Below, piece after piece: positions 39,982-50,351 of a DNA stretch of 64,000 nucleotides. Source of the stretch: Vreelandella profundi (GTDB lineage Bacteria > Pseudomonadota > Gammaproteobacteria > Pseudomonadales > Halomonadaceae); the NCBI RefSeq assembly GCF_019722725.1, contig NZ_CP077941.1, positions 992,001 to 1,056,000 on the forward strand, written 5' to 3'. Numbering within the stretch: position 1 is the stretch's first letter; each line of letters begins with the position of its first letter. The notes beneath the pieces were generated by a model. It was not told the origin of the DNA. It searched no databases and saw nothing but the letters and a program-made list of their open reading frames with translations. Position numbers and translations under genes: made by a program.

Positions 39982-40716
39982 TTAGCGAATTAACTGTCGC
40001 CAGTGACGCCCGTCGAGCATTTCCAGCGGTGCAAAAGCCTGCTTGTAGCGCATCTTACGGCACTCTTCGATCCAATACCCTAAATACAGGTGCGGCAGCG
40101 CTTTTTCTCGGCTGAGTTCGATTAGCTGGAGAATAGCGAAAGTTCCTAGCGAGCGCTTGTCTAGCGTATCGCTAACGGCAAAGAAAGTGTAAATCGCTGA
40201 GAGGCCGTGCTCCAACTGATCAAATGCCGCTACGCCGACCAGCTCGTCGCCGAGATGCATCTCCATAAGATAGGCGTAGGGCTCATCAAGGGTTAAAAAC
40301 GTGCGGTACTGCTCGCGACTGGGCGGATACATGTCGCCGTCAGCGTGGCGCTGGCGGATGTAGTCAGCGTAAAGCGCGTAATGTTGAGCCGAATAGCGGG
40401 CGGGTGCCACGCGAACGCTAATGTCGGCATTACGATGCCCGATTTTGCGCTGAGTACGGTTGGCGGCAAACTGCTCAACGGGAATGCGCACCGAGCGGCA
40501 TGCGTTACATTCCTCGCAGTGGGGGCGATAAAGATGGCGCCCACTGCGCCTAAAGCCAAGTAACGCCAAAGAGTCATATACGCCCGGTACCGGTGACTCC
40601 TGCGGATCGAGAAATAGCGTAGTCGCTTCTTTGCCGGGCAGATAGCTACAGGCATGAGGCACGGTAAGGAAGAAGCGCAAATCCCGCACCGGGCGGGGCG
40701 GAGTGTTACTACTCAC
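39982..40716 (-). CDS. bpt: Aspartate/glutamate leucyltransferase (Bpt)
   Basis: The 244-residue ATE-family enzyme transfers Leu from leucyl-tRNA to N-terminal Asp or Glu, creating an N-degron. The N-terminal cysteine set (CSYLPGKEATTLFLDP, CEECNACRS) and the C-terminal GCN5-like fold ending YLGYWIEECRKMRYKQAFAPLEML are present. I chose GTG 40716, with AAGGAGG six bases upstream; the frame open to 40767 would overlap aat. It lies 47 bases downstream of aat on the same strand. Confidence 0.93.
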   Translation of the reverse strand: MSSNTPPRPVRDLRFFLTVPHACSYLPGKEATTLFLDPQESPVPGVYDSLALLGFRRSGRHLYRPHCEECNACRSVRIPVEQFAANRTQRKIGHRNADISVRVAPARYSAQHYALYADYIRQRHADGDMYPPSREQYRTFLTLDEPYAYLMEMHLGDELVGVAAFDQLEHGLSAIYTFFAVSDTLDKRSLGTFAILQLIELSREKALPHLYLGYWIEECRKMRYKQAFAPLEMLDGRHWRQLIR

Positions 40717-40763
40717 GGCTTGCCTCCTTGTCGACAATAAATCGTTGCTACAGTGTGAGTTTG

Positions 40764-41513
40764 TCAATATGCGTTACCCTTGGCGGCAATCGCATGAAGC
40801 CAAGGTGACGCCGGAACTGCCGGTGCTTCAGCGGGGGATGAAGCTTGCGCAAAAGCGTCATCGGGCAGCCAGTTTTTAAGATAGTTGATGAATGACGCAC
40901 GAGCGACTGTAATCGCGCCCAGGCTTGCCAAGTGGGGCGTGTGCATTTGGCAATCAATGAGACGCCCGCCGTGGTCACGCATGGCTTTGACTAAGTGTGC
41001 CAGGGCCACTTTTGAGGCGTCGGGGGCACGAGAAAACATCGACTCGCCAAAAAACACTGGGCCCATGGCTATGCCGTATAGGCCGCCGACGAGTTTTTCG
41101 TCTTGATGGACTTCAATGCTGTGCGCAATGCCTTGAAAATGAAGCAAGTTATAGGCATCGCGCATTTCATCCGTGATCCAAGTGCCGGCCTCTTCACCGC
41201 GTGGAGCCGCGCAGGCTTGAATAACTTGCTCAAAGTGTTGATCCACGGTGATATGGAAGCCACCATGGCGTAATCGTTTAGTAAGACTACGGCGCTGCTT
41301 AAATTGCTCCGGTAGGAGTATCATGCGCGGGTCTGGGCTCCACCATAGAATAGGATCGTCGTCGCTGAACCACGGAAAAATGCCGCGACGATAGGCTTCT
41401 ATTAGCCAAGCAGGGGAGAGTTCGCCCCCGGCAGCCAGCAGGCCGTTGGGTGAGTCCAGCGCTGTATCAGTAGATGGAAAGGTAGGAAGTGGCGAGGAAA
41501 GCCAAGGTAGCAT
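40764..41513 (-). CDS. aat: Leucyl/phenylalanyl-tRNA-protein transferase
   Basis: The 249-residue enzyme adds Leu or Phe to N-terminal Lys or Arg. It shows [38 protein letters not shown] at the N-terminus and [18 protein letters not shown] with [15 protein letters not shown] later. With Bpt, ClpS and ClpA it forms the N-degron pathway. The C-terminal residues after 235 are a short Ala/Pro tail. Confidence 0.95.
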   Translation of the reverse strand: MLPWLSSPLPTFPSTDTALDSPNGLLAAGGELSPAWLIEAYRRGIFPWFSDDDPILWWSPDPRMILLPEQFKQRRSLTKRLRHGGFHITVDQHFEQVIQACAAPRGEEAGTWITDEMRDAYNLLHFQGIAHSIEVHQDEKLVGGLYGIAMGPVFFGESMFSRAPDASKVALAHLVKAMRDHGGRLIDCQMHTPHLASLGAITVARASFINYLKNWLPDDAFAQASSPAEAPAVPASPWLHAIAAKGNAY

Positions 41514-41675
41514 TACTTGCTCCTGTTACAACGTGCTTGTACGGCGTATTTGTACTGGGCGCTTAGTTTGTGCTGGTTGCTTAGTGAGCAGCGCTGTGAC
41601 GGAAGAAGGATGCTCGGTATGATGCAAACTCGCAAGTGGATTAAAGACGCCATTGAGGTGTAAAGGGAGAGTCGC

Positions 41676-44600
41676 TTGAAAGTGAATAAAGCAGCAAGCA
41701 AGCGAACGCAGCGTAACGCGCGTCAAACGCCATCGTCAGCTTCTTCTGCGCGTGTTAATGCCGCGAAAGATAAAGCTCGACGTGTTGGTCTGCGCCTACA
41801 AGGCTCAGTGCGCGAATGCGTGGTGGTAGTACTGCTTGCGCTATGTGTTTTCTTATTATTAGCACTGTTTAGTTATCAGCCGTCTGACCCTGGTTGGTCG
41901 TATCAGGGGCCAGAAACGGATATTCGTAACTGGATGGGACAGGTCGGCGCATGGTTAGCCGATGTTCTCTACTCGCTGCTGGGCGCTAGCGCGCTTTGGT
42001 GGCCGGGTATGTTTGGCTTTGCCGCCTGGTGGTTGATTCGCTCACGTCAGGTACGTTTTGAGCTCGACCCGGTGGCTATTGCGGTGCATGCGGGCGGTTT
42101 AGTGCTGCTGATGTTTGGCACCACCATGCTGGGTGCGCTGCATTTTTATCATCCTAATAGCATGTTGCCCTACGCCTCCGGCGGTATTTTAGGTGAAGGC
42201 TTAGTGGCTTCACTAAAACCGCTGGTGGGCAGTGGTGGGGTTGGGTTAATTGCCGCCGCGCTGATTTTAAGCGGCTTCCCGCTGTTTAGCGGTATGTCAT
42301 GGCTCCAGGTTGCCGATGAGCTTGGTAAGCGAATCTGCCGCTTGGGCGGATGGTTCTCGGCCCGTCGGCAGTCGCGGCGTATGCGTGCGGCACAGCGCGC
42401 GGCGGCTAAGCCGGCCCCTGCACCCAAGCCTCAAGCGCGCACAGAGGCACCGCCTGCTGAGGTGGAGACACCCGCTGCTAAGCCTGCGGTAAAAGCACCT
42501 GCTGGCCGTGAGCGTCGCGAGCCGGGTTTCTCGACTGCCTTCTCAGCGTATGAGCCAACGGCTGAAGAGAGCCCAGACGCCAGCCCCACCATGGGGAATA
42601 CCACGGACACCTCGATTCCTTGGGAAGCGGCTTCTTTTTCGAGCAATAAGCATGTGCCTGCTCAGTCAAGTGAACCCACACCCAAGCCTGCTGTTGCGGA
42701 GCCGGTAGCGCCCGCAGCGCCAATGGCTGAAGCCACGCCGCCTGTTGCGCCGCGCGAAAATGCCTTTGCGTCTGTGACGCCACGCGTTGCAGAGCCTGCG
42801 TTTCAGGCAGCTGATAGTGATGAGTTTTCAGCCGATAAACCTGAGTCAGATAAAGCAGAGATAGGGAGGCCTGGTTTAGATAAGCCAGAGATCGCTCAAC
42901 CAGCAGTAGACAAGCCTGCTGACACAGCAGCGGCCTTCCCGCTGCGGGCGTCGCGGCAAGAAGCGTCACCGGCGTCTGAGACGACCAGCTACTTTGTTAA
43001 TGATGACGCGGCCGTCGAAAAGCAGCCCATCGAGGCCCCGCACGTTGAGCCGAGCCGCGCTTCATTTGAGCCGCCGGCCAGCGAGCCTGAGCAGCGAGAG
43101 CGTACTGCCGCCATCGTGCCCGAGCGGACGCCTGCTTTTGAGCGTGTTGCTGAGGTCGTGCCGGAGCCGGTTTGGGACGATGAAGATATGGATGACGAGC
43201 TGGATGAGGCGCCAATGCAGCCCGCCGCCCCTATTCAGCCCACACCGCAGCCTGCATCATCTACGCCAGCAGTACCGCCTGTACAACCTATGCAACCTCA
43301 GCCCCCCACTACGCGTCGGGAGCCCACCTTTGCCCCTGAGGAAAGCGCGCCAGAGGCGGATGAAGGCCCCACGCTGTGGACCGTGGAGCACTTGCAAAGT
43401 CAGCGCCCGGCGTTTGAAACCATGGACGAGCCCGAGGGCGATGTGCCTAGTTTTCAGTTGCTAACGCCGGCGGAGCCGCATCAGCCCAACTATACCGAAG
43501 AGCAGTTAGCCGATATGGCAGAGCTGCTTGAAGTGCGGCTACGCGAGTATGGTGTTAAGGCTGAAGTCGTTGATACATGGCCGGGGCCGGTCATCACACG
43601 CTTTGAAATCAAGCCTGCGGCCGGCGTGAAAGTGTCGAAGATCAGTAATCTTGCCAAAGATTTAGCGCGCTCGCTGATGGTCAAGAGCGTACGCGTGGTC
43701 GAGGTTATACCGGGGCGTCCGACGGTGGGTATTGAAATACCCAATCCTAATCGCGCCATGATTCGGCTGCGAGAAGTCATTGACTCAGACCGTTACCAGC
43801 AAGAGACCTCGCCGCTGACGATGGCGTTAGGCCAAGATATTGGCGGCAGCCCGGTGGTCGCCAACCTTGGCAAGATGCCGCACCTGCTGGTTGCCGGTAC
43901 CACCGGCTCGGGTAAGTCAGTGGGTGTCAATGCCATGCTGATCTCGATGCTGTTGAAAGCAAAGCCCAGCGAGCTAAAGCTGATCATGGTCGACCCCAAA
44001 ATGCTCGAACTGTCGGTATATGACGGCATTCCTCATTTGCTGGCGCCGGTCGTCACGGACATGAAAGAAGCTGCCAACAGCCTGCGCTGGTGTGTGGCTG
44101 AAATGGAGCGCCGCTATAAGCTTATGGCGGCCATGGGCGTGCGTAATATCGCCGGCTTTAACGGTCGTTTAGATGAAGCTGAACGTGCCGGGGCCCAGGT
44201 TGCAGACCCGCTGTGGGAGCCGCAGCCGTGGGAGATTCATCAGCCGCACCCCGTGTTAGAGAAGCTGCCCTACATCGTGGTGGTAATCGACGAATTTGCC
44301 GATATGTTTATGATCGTCGGTAAAAAGGTTGAAGAGCTGATTGCTCGCCTTGCGCAAAAAGCGCGTGCCGCCGGTATCCATTTGATTTTGGCCACCCAGC
44401 GCCCCTCGGTTGATGTGGTCACCGGCCTGATTAAAGCCAACATTCCTTCTCGGATGGCCTTTCAGGTTTCATCAAGAATCGATTCGCGGACCATTCTTGA
44501 TCAGGGCGGCGCTGAAAGCCTGCTGGGTCACGGCGATATGCTTTACTTGCCCGCCGGGTCTGGACCGCCTAATCGCATTCATGGCGCCTTTGTTGATGAC

Positions 44601-44939
44601 GATGAAGTGCACCGTGTCGTGGATGACTGGAAGCGTCGTGGCGCGCCTCAGTATATAGAAGAGATTCTCTCTGGCGGCGTGACGGCAGATGCTTTAACCG
44701 GCCTTGAGGCCGATGGCGTAGACGGTGACGATGCGGAGCAGGATGCGCTTTATGATGAGGCCGTTCAGTTCGTTACCGAAACGCGCAAAGCGTCTATTTC
44801 TGCCGTTCAGCGCCGCTTTAAAATTGGCTACAACCGGGCCGCACGCTTGGTTGATGCGATGGAAAGCGCAGGTGTCGTAACGGCGATGGGATCTAACGGC
44901 GCTCGCGAGGTTCTCGCGCCACCGCCGGTTGGTCACTAA
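41676..44939 (+). CDS. ftsK: DNA translocase FtsK
   Basis: The 1087-residue protein couples division to chromosome segregation. The first 210 residues hold four membrane helices. Residues 240-590 form a Pro/Ala/Glu-rich linker, followed by the alpha/beta motor with Walker [15 protein letters not shown] and Walker [14 protein letters not shown]. The C-terminal gamma winged helix ([25 protein letters not shown]) reads KOPS and activates XerCD. The TTG start is preceded by GGGAGA. lolA follows on the same strand. Confidence 0.97.
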   Translation: MKVNKAASKRTQRNARQTPSSASSARVNAAKDKARRVGLRLQGSVRECVVVVLLALCVFLLLALFSYQPSDPGWSYQGPETDIRNWMGQVGAWLADVLYSLLGASALWWPGMFGFAAWWLIRSRQVRFELDPVAIAVHAGGLVLLMFGTTMLGALHFYHPNSMLPYASGGILGEGLVASLKPLVGSGGVGLIAAALILSGFPLFSGMSWLQVADELGKRICRLGGWFSARRQSRRMRAAQRAAAKPAPAPKPQARTEAPPAEVETPAAKPAVKAPAGRERREPGFSTAFSAYEPTAEESPDASPTMGNTTDTSIPWEAASFSSNKHVPAQSSEPTPKPAVAEPVAPAAPMAEATPPVAPRENAFASVTPRVAEPAFQAADSDEFSADKPESDKAEIGRPGLDKPEIAQPAVDKPADTAAAFPLRASRQEASPASETTSYFVNDDAAVEKQPIEAPHVEPSRASFEPPASEPEQRERTAAIVPERTPAFERVAEVVPEPVWDDEDMDDELDEAPMQPAAPIQPTPQPASSTPAVPPVQPMQPQPPTTRREPTFAPEESAPEADEGPTLWTVEHLQSQRPAFETMDEPEGDVPSFQLLTPAEPHQPNYTEEQLADMAELLEVRLREYGVKAEVVDTWPGPVITRFEIKPAAGVKVSKISNLAKDLARSLMVKSVRVVEVIPGRPTVGIEIPNPNRAMIRLREVIDSDRYQQETSPLTMALGQDIGGSPVVANLGKMPHLLVAGTTGSGKSVGVNAMLISMLLKAKPSELKLIMVDPKMLELSVYDGIPHLLAPVVTDMKEAANSLRWCVAEMERRYKLMAAMGVRNIAGFNGRLDEAERAGAQVADPLWEPQPWEIHQPHPVLEKLPYIVVVIDEFADMFMIVGKKVEELIARLAQKARAAGIHLILATQRPSVDVVTGLIKANIPSRMAFQVSSRIDSRTILDQGGAESLLGHGDMLYLPAGSGPPNRIHGAFVDDDEVHRVVDDWKRRGAPQYIEEILSGGVTADALTGLEADGVDGDDAEQDALYDEAVQFVTETRKASISAVQRRFKIGYNRAARLVDAMESAGVVTAMGSNGAREVLAPPPVGH
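42436..43460 (+). repeat. Low-complexity FtsK linker
   Basis: The coding sequence is rich in Pro, Ala and Glu. It contains short repeats of the type DKPE ([24 protein letters not shown]). Such FtsK linkers vary freely in length between species. Confidence 0.7.
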
Positions 44940-44972
44940 TCGCTTGGTGTTATTAGTAATTATGCAATAAGC

Positions 44973-45016
44973 GTGAAAGTTGCGTCGCTGATGAAACCCA
45001 GCGGCGCTTTTCACGT
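44973..45016 (+). terminator. Possible ftsK terminator
   Basis: GTGAAA...CGTCGCTG pairs with CAGCGGCG...TTTCAC around an 8-base loop. The stem has an internal bulge and no clear T-run, so read-through to lolA is possible. Confidence 0.4.
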
Positions 45017-45102
45017 CTTAATCACACACGGGCCCATTAAGTCAGCCTGACGAATTTTTATTTGGCAACGAATATCCGGCAACCGTTGCCTAGGGAGATC
45101 AT

Positions 45103-45753
45103 ATGCGCGATACCCAAACACGACGACATTCATCGCTGGCATTTGCGGCTAGCGCCTTGGGTTTAACGTTCGCAGCGCCAGTATTGGCGGACGATGCCGC
45201 TGAGCGGTTAACCGAGCGCCTAGACCCGCTAGAGAGCTATCAAGCGTCGTTTGAGCAGCAAATTTTAGATGGTAGCGGTGATCGCCTGCAGAGTGCGCGC
45301 GGTGAAATGTGGCTTTCACGCCCGGGTCTGCTGCGCTGGGAAGTGGATGCACCATACTCTCAGATCGTTGTTTCAGACGGCGACGATGTGTACTTGTATG
45401 ATCCTGATCTTGAGCAGGTCACGATTCAGGCAATGGATGATCGCGTCACGCACACGCCTGCCTTGTTGTTATCGGGCAGCGCCAGTGACCTAACCGAAAG
45501 CTATGAAGTATTTTATGAGCAGAACGACGGCGACGATGTATTTACCCTCGTGCCTATTTCTGCCGATACGCTGTTTGAAGAATTAAGCATGGTGTTCGAT
45601 GCCGATACGTTAACCGAGCTGTGGATGATGGATAGCACCGGGCAGCGCACCTCGATTACCTTTAGCGATATCACTAGCAATGGCAATGTCGACCGGAGCA
45701 AGTTCGACTTTGATATTCCTGAAGGCACCGACGTCATTCGTGAAGAGCTGTAA
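45103..45753 (+). CDS. lolA: Outer-membrane lipoprotein carrier LolA
   Basis: The 216-residue periplasmic chaperone moves lipoproteins from LolCDE to LolB. A signal peptide ends near APVLA (residue 29). The mature domain shows LESYQASFEQQILDGSGDRLQSARGEMWLSRPGLLRWEVDAPYSQIVVSDGDDVYLYDPDLEQVT. GGGAGA lies before the ATG. It converges on rarA and shares a terminator with it. Confidence 0.95.
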   Translation: MRDTQTRRHSSLAFAASALGLTFAAPVLADDAAERLTERLDPLESYQASFEQQILDGSGDRLQSARGEMWLSRPGLLRWEVDAPYSQIVVSDGDDVYLYDPDLEQVTIQAMDDRVTHTPALLLSGSASDLTESYEVFYEQNDGDDVFTLVPISADTLFEELSMVFDADTLTELWMMDSTGQRTSITFSDITSNGNVDRSKFDFDIPEGTDVIREEL

Positions 45754-45776
45754 GCAAGCCTTAGAATAGAACCCAC

Positions 45777-45804
45777 AGATAAGGCGCCCTAGGGCGCCTT
45801 ATCT
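45777..45804. terminator. Bidirectional lolA/rarA terminator
   Basis: A perfect 12-bp stem AGATAAGGCGCC/GGCGCCTTATCT closes on CTAG. The loop holds the rarA stop codon (45789-45791). Confidence 0.88.
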
Positions 45805-47123
45805 GCTTCTTGATCAAGGCTTTCGCGCCATGCCATTATCTCGCCAAAACGCTTCTCCTGACCCAGCAGACTAGGCTTAAAGAAGGTTGCTTTAGGCAGC
45901 TCTTCGGGCCAGCAGTCGTGTGCGCTGCCCGCCGGATATCCGTCTGGCTCATTGTGCGCGTAGCGATACCCTTCACCATGACCTAATTGCTCCATCAGCT
46001 TGGTCGGGGCGTTGCGCAAATACGTGGGGACTTCAACCTGCGGCTGTTGGCGCACATACTGCTTGGCCTCATTCCAGGCGCGGTCGATGCGGTTGCTTTT
46101 AGGCGCGACCGCCAGGTGAATCGCCGCATGGGCAATCGCTCGCTGACCTTCATAATCGCCCAGGCGCAGGTAAGCATCCCAGGCGGCAATCACGAGCGGC
46201 AGGGCGCGTGGGTCGGCATTGCCGACATCCTCAGACGCAATGGCGGTCAGCCTGCGTACTACGTCTAGCGGGTCGCCGCCGCCCTGCATGAAGCGCGCCA
46301 TATAAAGCAGCGCGGCATCGGGCCGTGAAGAGCGGATCGATTTATGAATTGCTGACAGCAGATCGTAATAGCCGTCGCCCTGCTTATCAAACGCGCTTGC
46401 CTGATGGCCAATGACATCGGCGAGCACGTCTTTGTACAGCACCTCTGAACCCGCTTCTAAACGGGTGAAGTCGCAGGCCGTTTCTAGTAATCCCAATGCT
46501 CTGCGCGCATCGCCGGCGCTTGCGTGGGCGAGGGCGATGAGAACATCGTCATTGACCTGAATAGCGCGTTTGCCAAGCCCGCGCTCGGCGTCTTTAAGCG
46601 CTTGACGCATCACTGTGATCAATTCTTCCTGAGCGAGTGATTTGAGCACATAAACCCGCGCTCGCGAGAGCAGCGCTGAGTTGACTTCAAACGATGGATT
46701 CTCAGTGGTTGCGCCAATCAGGGTCAATAGGCCCGACTCGACGTGAGGCAGCAAGGCATCCTGCTGGCTTTTGTTGAGACGATGAATCTCATCTAAAAAC
46801 AGAATCACCGTTGAGGACATTTGCTGTGCCCGGTCAACGACCGCACGAATCTCTTTGACCCCCGCCATTACCGCGCTGAGATGCTCAAGGTGCGCTTGGG
46901 AAGCCCTTGCCAATAGTTCAGCCAGCGTCGTTTTGCCAACGCCCGGCGGGCCCCAGAGAATCATCGAGCGCACTATGCCTGACTCCGCCATGCGGCGTAA
47001 GGGTTTGCCTGGCCCTACCAGCGCTGGCTGGCCAACGTAATCATCCAAATGACGTGGACGCATACGAAAGGCCAGCGGAGCATCCTCGGCAGGCGCGGCG
47101 TGGGCGCTATTAAACAGATCCAT
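45789..47123 (-). CDS. rarA: Replication-associated recombination protein A
   Basis: The 444-residue AAA+ ATPase of the MgsA/WRNIP1 family acts at stalled forks and single-stranded gaps. Walker A is [15 protein letters not shown] near residue 57, Walker B is [16 protein letters not shown] and sensor 1 is [18 protein letters not shown]. The tetramer-forming C-terminal domain with [28 protein letters not shown] follows. The ribosome site is GGAAGG. It faces lolA here, while in E. coli both run the same way. Confidence 0.96.
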   Translation of the reverse strand: MDLFNSAHAAPAEDAPLAFRMRPRHLDDYVGQPALVGPGKPLRRMAESGIVRSMILWGPPGVGKTTLAELLARASQAHLEHLSAVMAGVKEIRAVVDRAQQMSSTVILFLDEIHRLNKSQQDALLPHVESGLLTLIGATTENPSFEVNSALLSRARVYVLKSLAQEELITVMRQALKDAERGLGKRAIQVNDDVLIALAHASAGDARRALGLLETACDFTRLEAGSEVLYKDVLADVIGHQASAFDKQGDGYYDLLSAIHKSIRSSRPDAALLYMARFMQGGGDPLDVVRRLTAIASEDVGNADPRALPLVIAAWDAYLRLGDYEGQRAIAHAAIHLAVAPKSNRIDRAWNEAKQYVRQQPQVEVPTYLRNAPTKLMEQLGHGEGYRYAHNEPDGYPAGSAHDCWPEELPKATFFKPSLLGQEKRFGEIMAWRESLDQEADKAP

Positions 47124-47464
47124 GTCACCTTCCGTTGTTTATGTAGGCAGAGAATCGAGGCGCTGAGCAGCAAAGTACCAGCGAGTGTCGATGGTAAACC
47201 ACGGTTTAGCAGGCTACCTTTGGCATATTCTACTCGCAATATACACTTGCTAGGATAGCGCCTGAAGGGCATTGTGGTTGCTAGTCGTTATTGATAATAA
47301 TAGGTGATAGCCCTCGCAAGTTGTTGTGTGTACGCACTATGGGCTATGTGTTTTATTAGCTTTACGTTTAATAATGACGCGCTGGGTGGCTGAGCGCTCA
47401 TGATCGCATGTCGTCACCCCGTAAGGTGCGATGGCAGGCATGACCCAATAAAGGAGACGGTTCG
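47124..47464. other. Intergenic region between rarA and the hemerythrin-like gene
   Basis: No coding sequence is evident. It contains the inverted repeat TAAACC-AC-GGTTTA (47195-47208) about 70 bases upstream of rarA, and the 10-bp palindrome TGAGCGCTCA (47391-47400). The divergent promoters must be here, but I cannot place them with confidence. Confidence 0.5.
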
Positions 47465-48010
47465 ATGTTAAACCAACTGCGTCTAGATCATGCCAACATG
47501 GCGAGATTGCTCCACGTGCTGCAGCTCAAGCAAAAAACGCTGGCACTGGGCGAGCGCCCCAACTTCAAGTTAATGCGCGAAGTCGTCGATTACATTTTAT
47601 CTTACATGGATGGCTTTGCCGCCCCGCTTGAGCGTGTCTGCGTTGAGCGGCTTCAGGTGCAGGCCCCTGAGCATCTTGCGCTCACCGAACAAATGGCGGT
47701 TGATTACCGCGAGCTAAAGCCACGCTTGCAGCGTCTATCCAACGATATCGACATGATTCTGATGGACAGCGTGCTGCCCATGGATCGCTTTGCCGAGGAC
47801 CTGAAGGACTATTTGGAAGCGCATCGTGCCTATCTGCGCCATGAGCGCGAAGGGCTATTCCCGTTAATTGACGAGCACTTTAGCCCCGACGATATGGAGG
47901 AGCTGCGACAAGCACTGCCCGCAGGCGCCGAGCAGGAGTTGGAGCGTTTGCAGGAAGCCTATCCAGAACTCTACGCAGAATTGCGCGGTGCCGACGTGCC
48001 CGCGGTATAG
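47465..48010 (+). CDS. Hemerythrin-like protein with altered iron site
   Basis: The 181-residue four-helix protein aligns with the bacterial hemerythrin HHE domain. Helix 1 carries LRLDHANMARLLHVL with the first His at 9. The second helix, usually ending Y-x-D-x-x-HHPxE, reads YILSYMDGFAAPLERV, so both His are replaced by Ala/Phe. Helix 4 retains AHRAYLRHEREGLFPLIDEHFS. A diiron site may therefore be incomplete and the function changed. GGAGA precedes the ATG. No partner gene is coupled. Confidence 0.75.
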   Translation: MLNQLRLDHANMARLLHVLQLKQKTLALGERPNFKLMREVVDYILSYMDGFAAPLERVCVERLQVQAPEHLALTEQMAVDYRELKPRLQRLSNDIDMILMDSVLPMDRFAEDLKDYLEAHRAYLRHEREGLFPLIDEHFSPDDMEELRQALPAGAEQELERLQEAYPELYAELRGADVPAV

Positions 48011-48195
48011 CCTCAGCGATTACTTACTTCTTGTTAACGTCAGCCAATAATCTCACCCGCGGGGCATGCTAAACTAGCGGCCCCGTTTTTTATGCTGCGC
48101 AAGGCTCAGCGATATTTTTTCTCGCCGCTGAAAAAAACAGCGTCAGCAGCGCTATGCAAAGAGCGTCATGAGCAAAACGTTATGCAGAGAGAATC

Positions 48196-49002
48196 ATGCC
48201 AGCCCCTGTATTAATTTTTGATTCCGGCGTCGGCGGCCTATCGGTGGCGCAGTCGCTACGCCAGCACTATCCTGATGCCGCCATGTGCTATGCCTGTGAT
48301 AATGCGTGGCTGCCCTATGGCTTGCGCGATGACATTGCCCTGGCTGGGCGTATTGTGGCCGTGTGTCAAGCCGCCGTTGAGGCCTGCCAGCCCAGCGTAC
48401 TGGTGGTCGCCTGCAATACTGCCAGCACCTTAGCGTTGGAGAGTTTGCGCGAGCGGTTGACGATCCCCGTGGTGGGAACGGTGCCCGCTATTAAGCCCGC
48501 CGCCGCGGTAAGTCAGACGCGCCACATTGGGCTGTTAGCCACGAAAGCAACGGTGGGGCGTCCCTATACCCAGCGCTTGATTGATAGCTTTGCCAGCGAC
48601 TGTGTCATTACGCGGGTTGCTGCCGATGCGCTGGTGGTCGAAGCAGAGGCGTACTTAGCCGGTGGGGCGCCCAGCGTTGCGCGTATGCAGGCGGCGCTGG
48701 CTCCGCTGTGGCAGGCCGCGTTGCCTACGCCTTCAACGCAACCGGCGCTAGACACCGTGGTGCTGGGATGCACCCATTTTCCGTTACTTAAGCCGTGGCT
48801 GGCTCAGCTTTCCCCCGTGCCGCTGCACTGGATTGACTCAGGCGACGCTATCGCCAGGCGGGTTGCGCAAGTCGTTGATCAGCTCACAAGCGATTATCAC
48901 GATGGCCGCTGCTTTACCACCGCGCCCGCTGTTAACCTGACCGAGGGTTTCGCGCGCTATGGGTTTAAAGCGCCCCAGCTGCTAAAAAGCATGGCTAATT
49001 AA
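48196..49002 (+). CDS. murI: Glutamate racemase
   Basis: The 268-residue enzyme makes D-glutamate for peptidoglycan. Catalytic Cys73 is in VACNTAST and Cys192 in LGCTHFPLL, with Asp9 in FDSGVGGLS. The trmA gene follows after 67 bases on the same strand. Confidence 0.96.
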   Translation: MPAPVLIFDSGVGGLSVAQSLRQHYPDAAMCYACDNAWLPYGLRDDIALAGRIVAVCQAAVEACQPSVLVVACNTASTLALESLRERLTIPVVGTVPAIKPAAAVSQTRHIGLLATKATVGRPYTQRLIDSFASDCVITRVAADALVVEAEAYLAGGAPSVARMQAALAPLWQAALPTPSTQPALDTVVLGCTHFPLLKPWLAQLSPVPLHWIDSGDAIARRVAQVVDQLTSDYHDGRCFTTAPAVNLTEGFARYGFKAPQLLKSMAN

Positions 49003-49069
49003 GACTGATGCCGAACGATGCTAAATCCCATCACCGTTATTGAACTGATTAAATCCATGAGGAGCAGCC

Positions 49070-50188
49070 TTGGCTATCCCCGTAGTAGAACCTGAACGTT
49101 ACGCTGAGCAGCTAGCCGCTAAACGCGACTATCTGGAAACGACGTTTGCCGCTTTCCAGCCGCCTGCGTTAGAAGTCTTTGAGTCGCCGCCTGGCTATTA
49201 CCGCCAGCGCTGTGAGTTTCGTATTTGGCATGAAGATGACGATCTTTATTACGCCATGTTTGAGGTGGATGCTGAAAATCCCAAAAATAAGCGTGTCGTT
49301 AGGCTAGACCAATACACCGTTGCCAGTGCGCGCATTAACCAGCTCATGCCTCAGCTGCGTGCAGCCTGCCTTCAATCAGATGAGCTGCGCCGTCGCTTAT
49401 TTCAGGTCGAATTTTTAACCACCTTGTCAGGCGAGGCGCTGGTAACGCTGGTTTACCATCGGCCCCTAGGGGATGCGTGGGAGCAAGAAGCGCGCGCTTT
49501 AGAAGCAGCGCTGGGCATCATGATTATTGGCCGCTCACGTAAGCAGCGCATTGTCTTAACGCGCGACCATGTCTGGGAGCGTCTAGAGGTAGACGGCCGT
49601 ACGTTGCACTATCAGCAGGTCGAAAATAGCTTCACTCAGCCTAACGCGCATATTTGCCAGGAAATGCTCAGCTGGGCGCGAGAAGTGACGGGCGAACAGC
49701 AGGAAGGCACGCAGAGAGATCTAGTTGAGCTGTACTGCGGTAACGGCAATTTCACGATTGCCTTAGCGGATAACTTTCGGCGTGTGCTGGCCACCGAAAT
49801 TTCCCGCACGTCGGTAGCCAGTGCCAACGTCAATTTAGATGCCAACGGCGTGACTAATGCCCATATAGCGCGGATGTCAGCGGAGGAATTTTCACTGGCG
49901 CTCAAAGGCGAGAAAGCCGGGCGCCGCGTGGCGGAAATGGCCTTGGAAGACTACGATTTTTCCACCGTGTTGGTCGACCCACCGCGTGCAGGCTTAGATG
50001 AGCAGAGCTGTGAACAGCTCAGTGAATATGCTCAGATCGTCTATATTTCATGCAACCCTGCCACGTTAGCGGAAAACTTGACCATACTGACCAAAACGCA
50101 TCGGATTGAGCGCTTTGCACTATTTGATCAATTCCCATTTACAAATCACTGTGAATGCGGGGTATTGCTGCAGCGGCGCGACGGCTAG
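49070..50188 (+). CDS. trmA: tRNA (uracil-54-C5)-methyltransferase
   Basis: The 372-residue SAM-dependent enzyme makes ribothymidine 54 in the T-loop. It shows QRCEFRIWHEDDDLYYAMF near residue 46, the SAM site VELYCGNGNFTIALA near 222, and DPPRAGLDEQ. The catalytic Cys328 lies in YISCNPATLAENL. The TTG start is preceded by GAGGAG. No TRAM domain is present, as expected for TrmA. Confidence 0.96.
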   Translation: MAIPVVEPERYAEQLAAKRDYLETTFAAFQPPALEVFESPPGYYRQRCEFRIWHEDDDLYYAMFEVDAENPKNKRVVRLDQYTVASARINQLMPQLRAACLQSDELRRRLFQVEFLTTLSGEALVTLVYHRPLGDAWEQEARALEAALGIMIIGRSRKQRIVLTRDHVWERLEVDGRTLHYQQVENSFTQPNAHICQEMLSWAREVTGEQQEGTQRDLVELYCGNGNFTIALADNFRRVLATEISRTSVASANVNLDANGVTNAHIARMSAEEFSLALKGEKAGRRVAEMALEDYDFSTVLVDPPRAGLDEQSCEQLSEYAQIVYISCNPATLAENLTILTKTHRIERFALFDQFPFTNHCECGVLLQRRDG

Positions 50189-50351
50189 ATTTTACCCGTA
50201 GCCTAATGCATAAGTGGCATGTGCCATGATTAACCTGTCAGGTGATTAGTGAGGCGGCCACAGGTAGCGTAAGCTAGACGATATGTTGGCCTAAAGGCCT
50301 ATTGTCCTTCGTTTTTTGGCCGAGAAAAGGCCTAAGCAGTCGAGGTGATGG

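Noticed and set aside
42478..42969. 163-codon antisense frame in the ftsK linker
   Set aside because: It is the low-complexity mirror of the Pro/Ala-rich linker, Gln/Leu-rich with no known domain.
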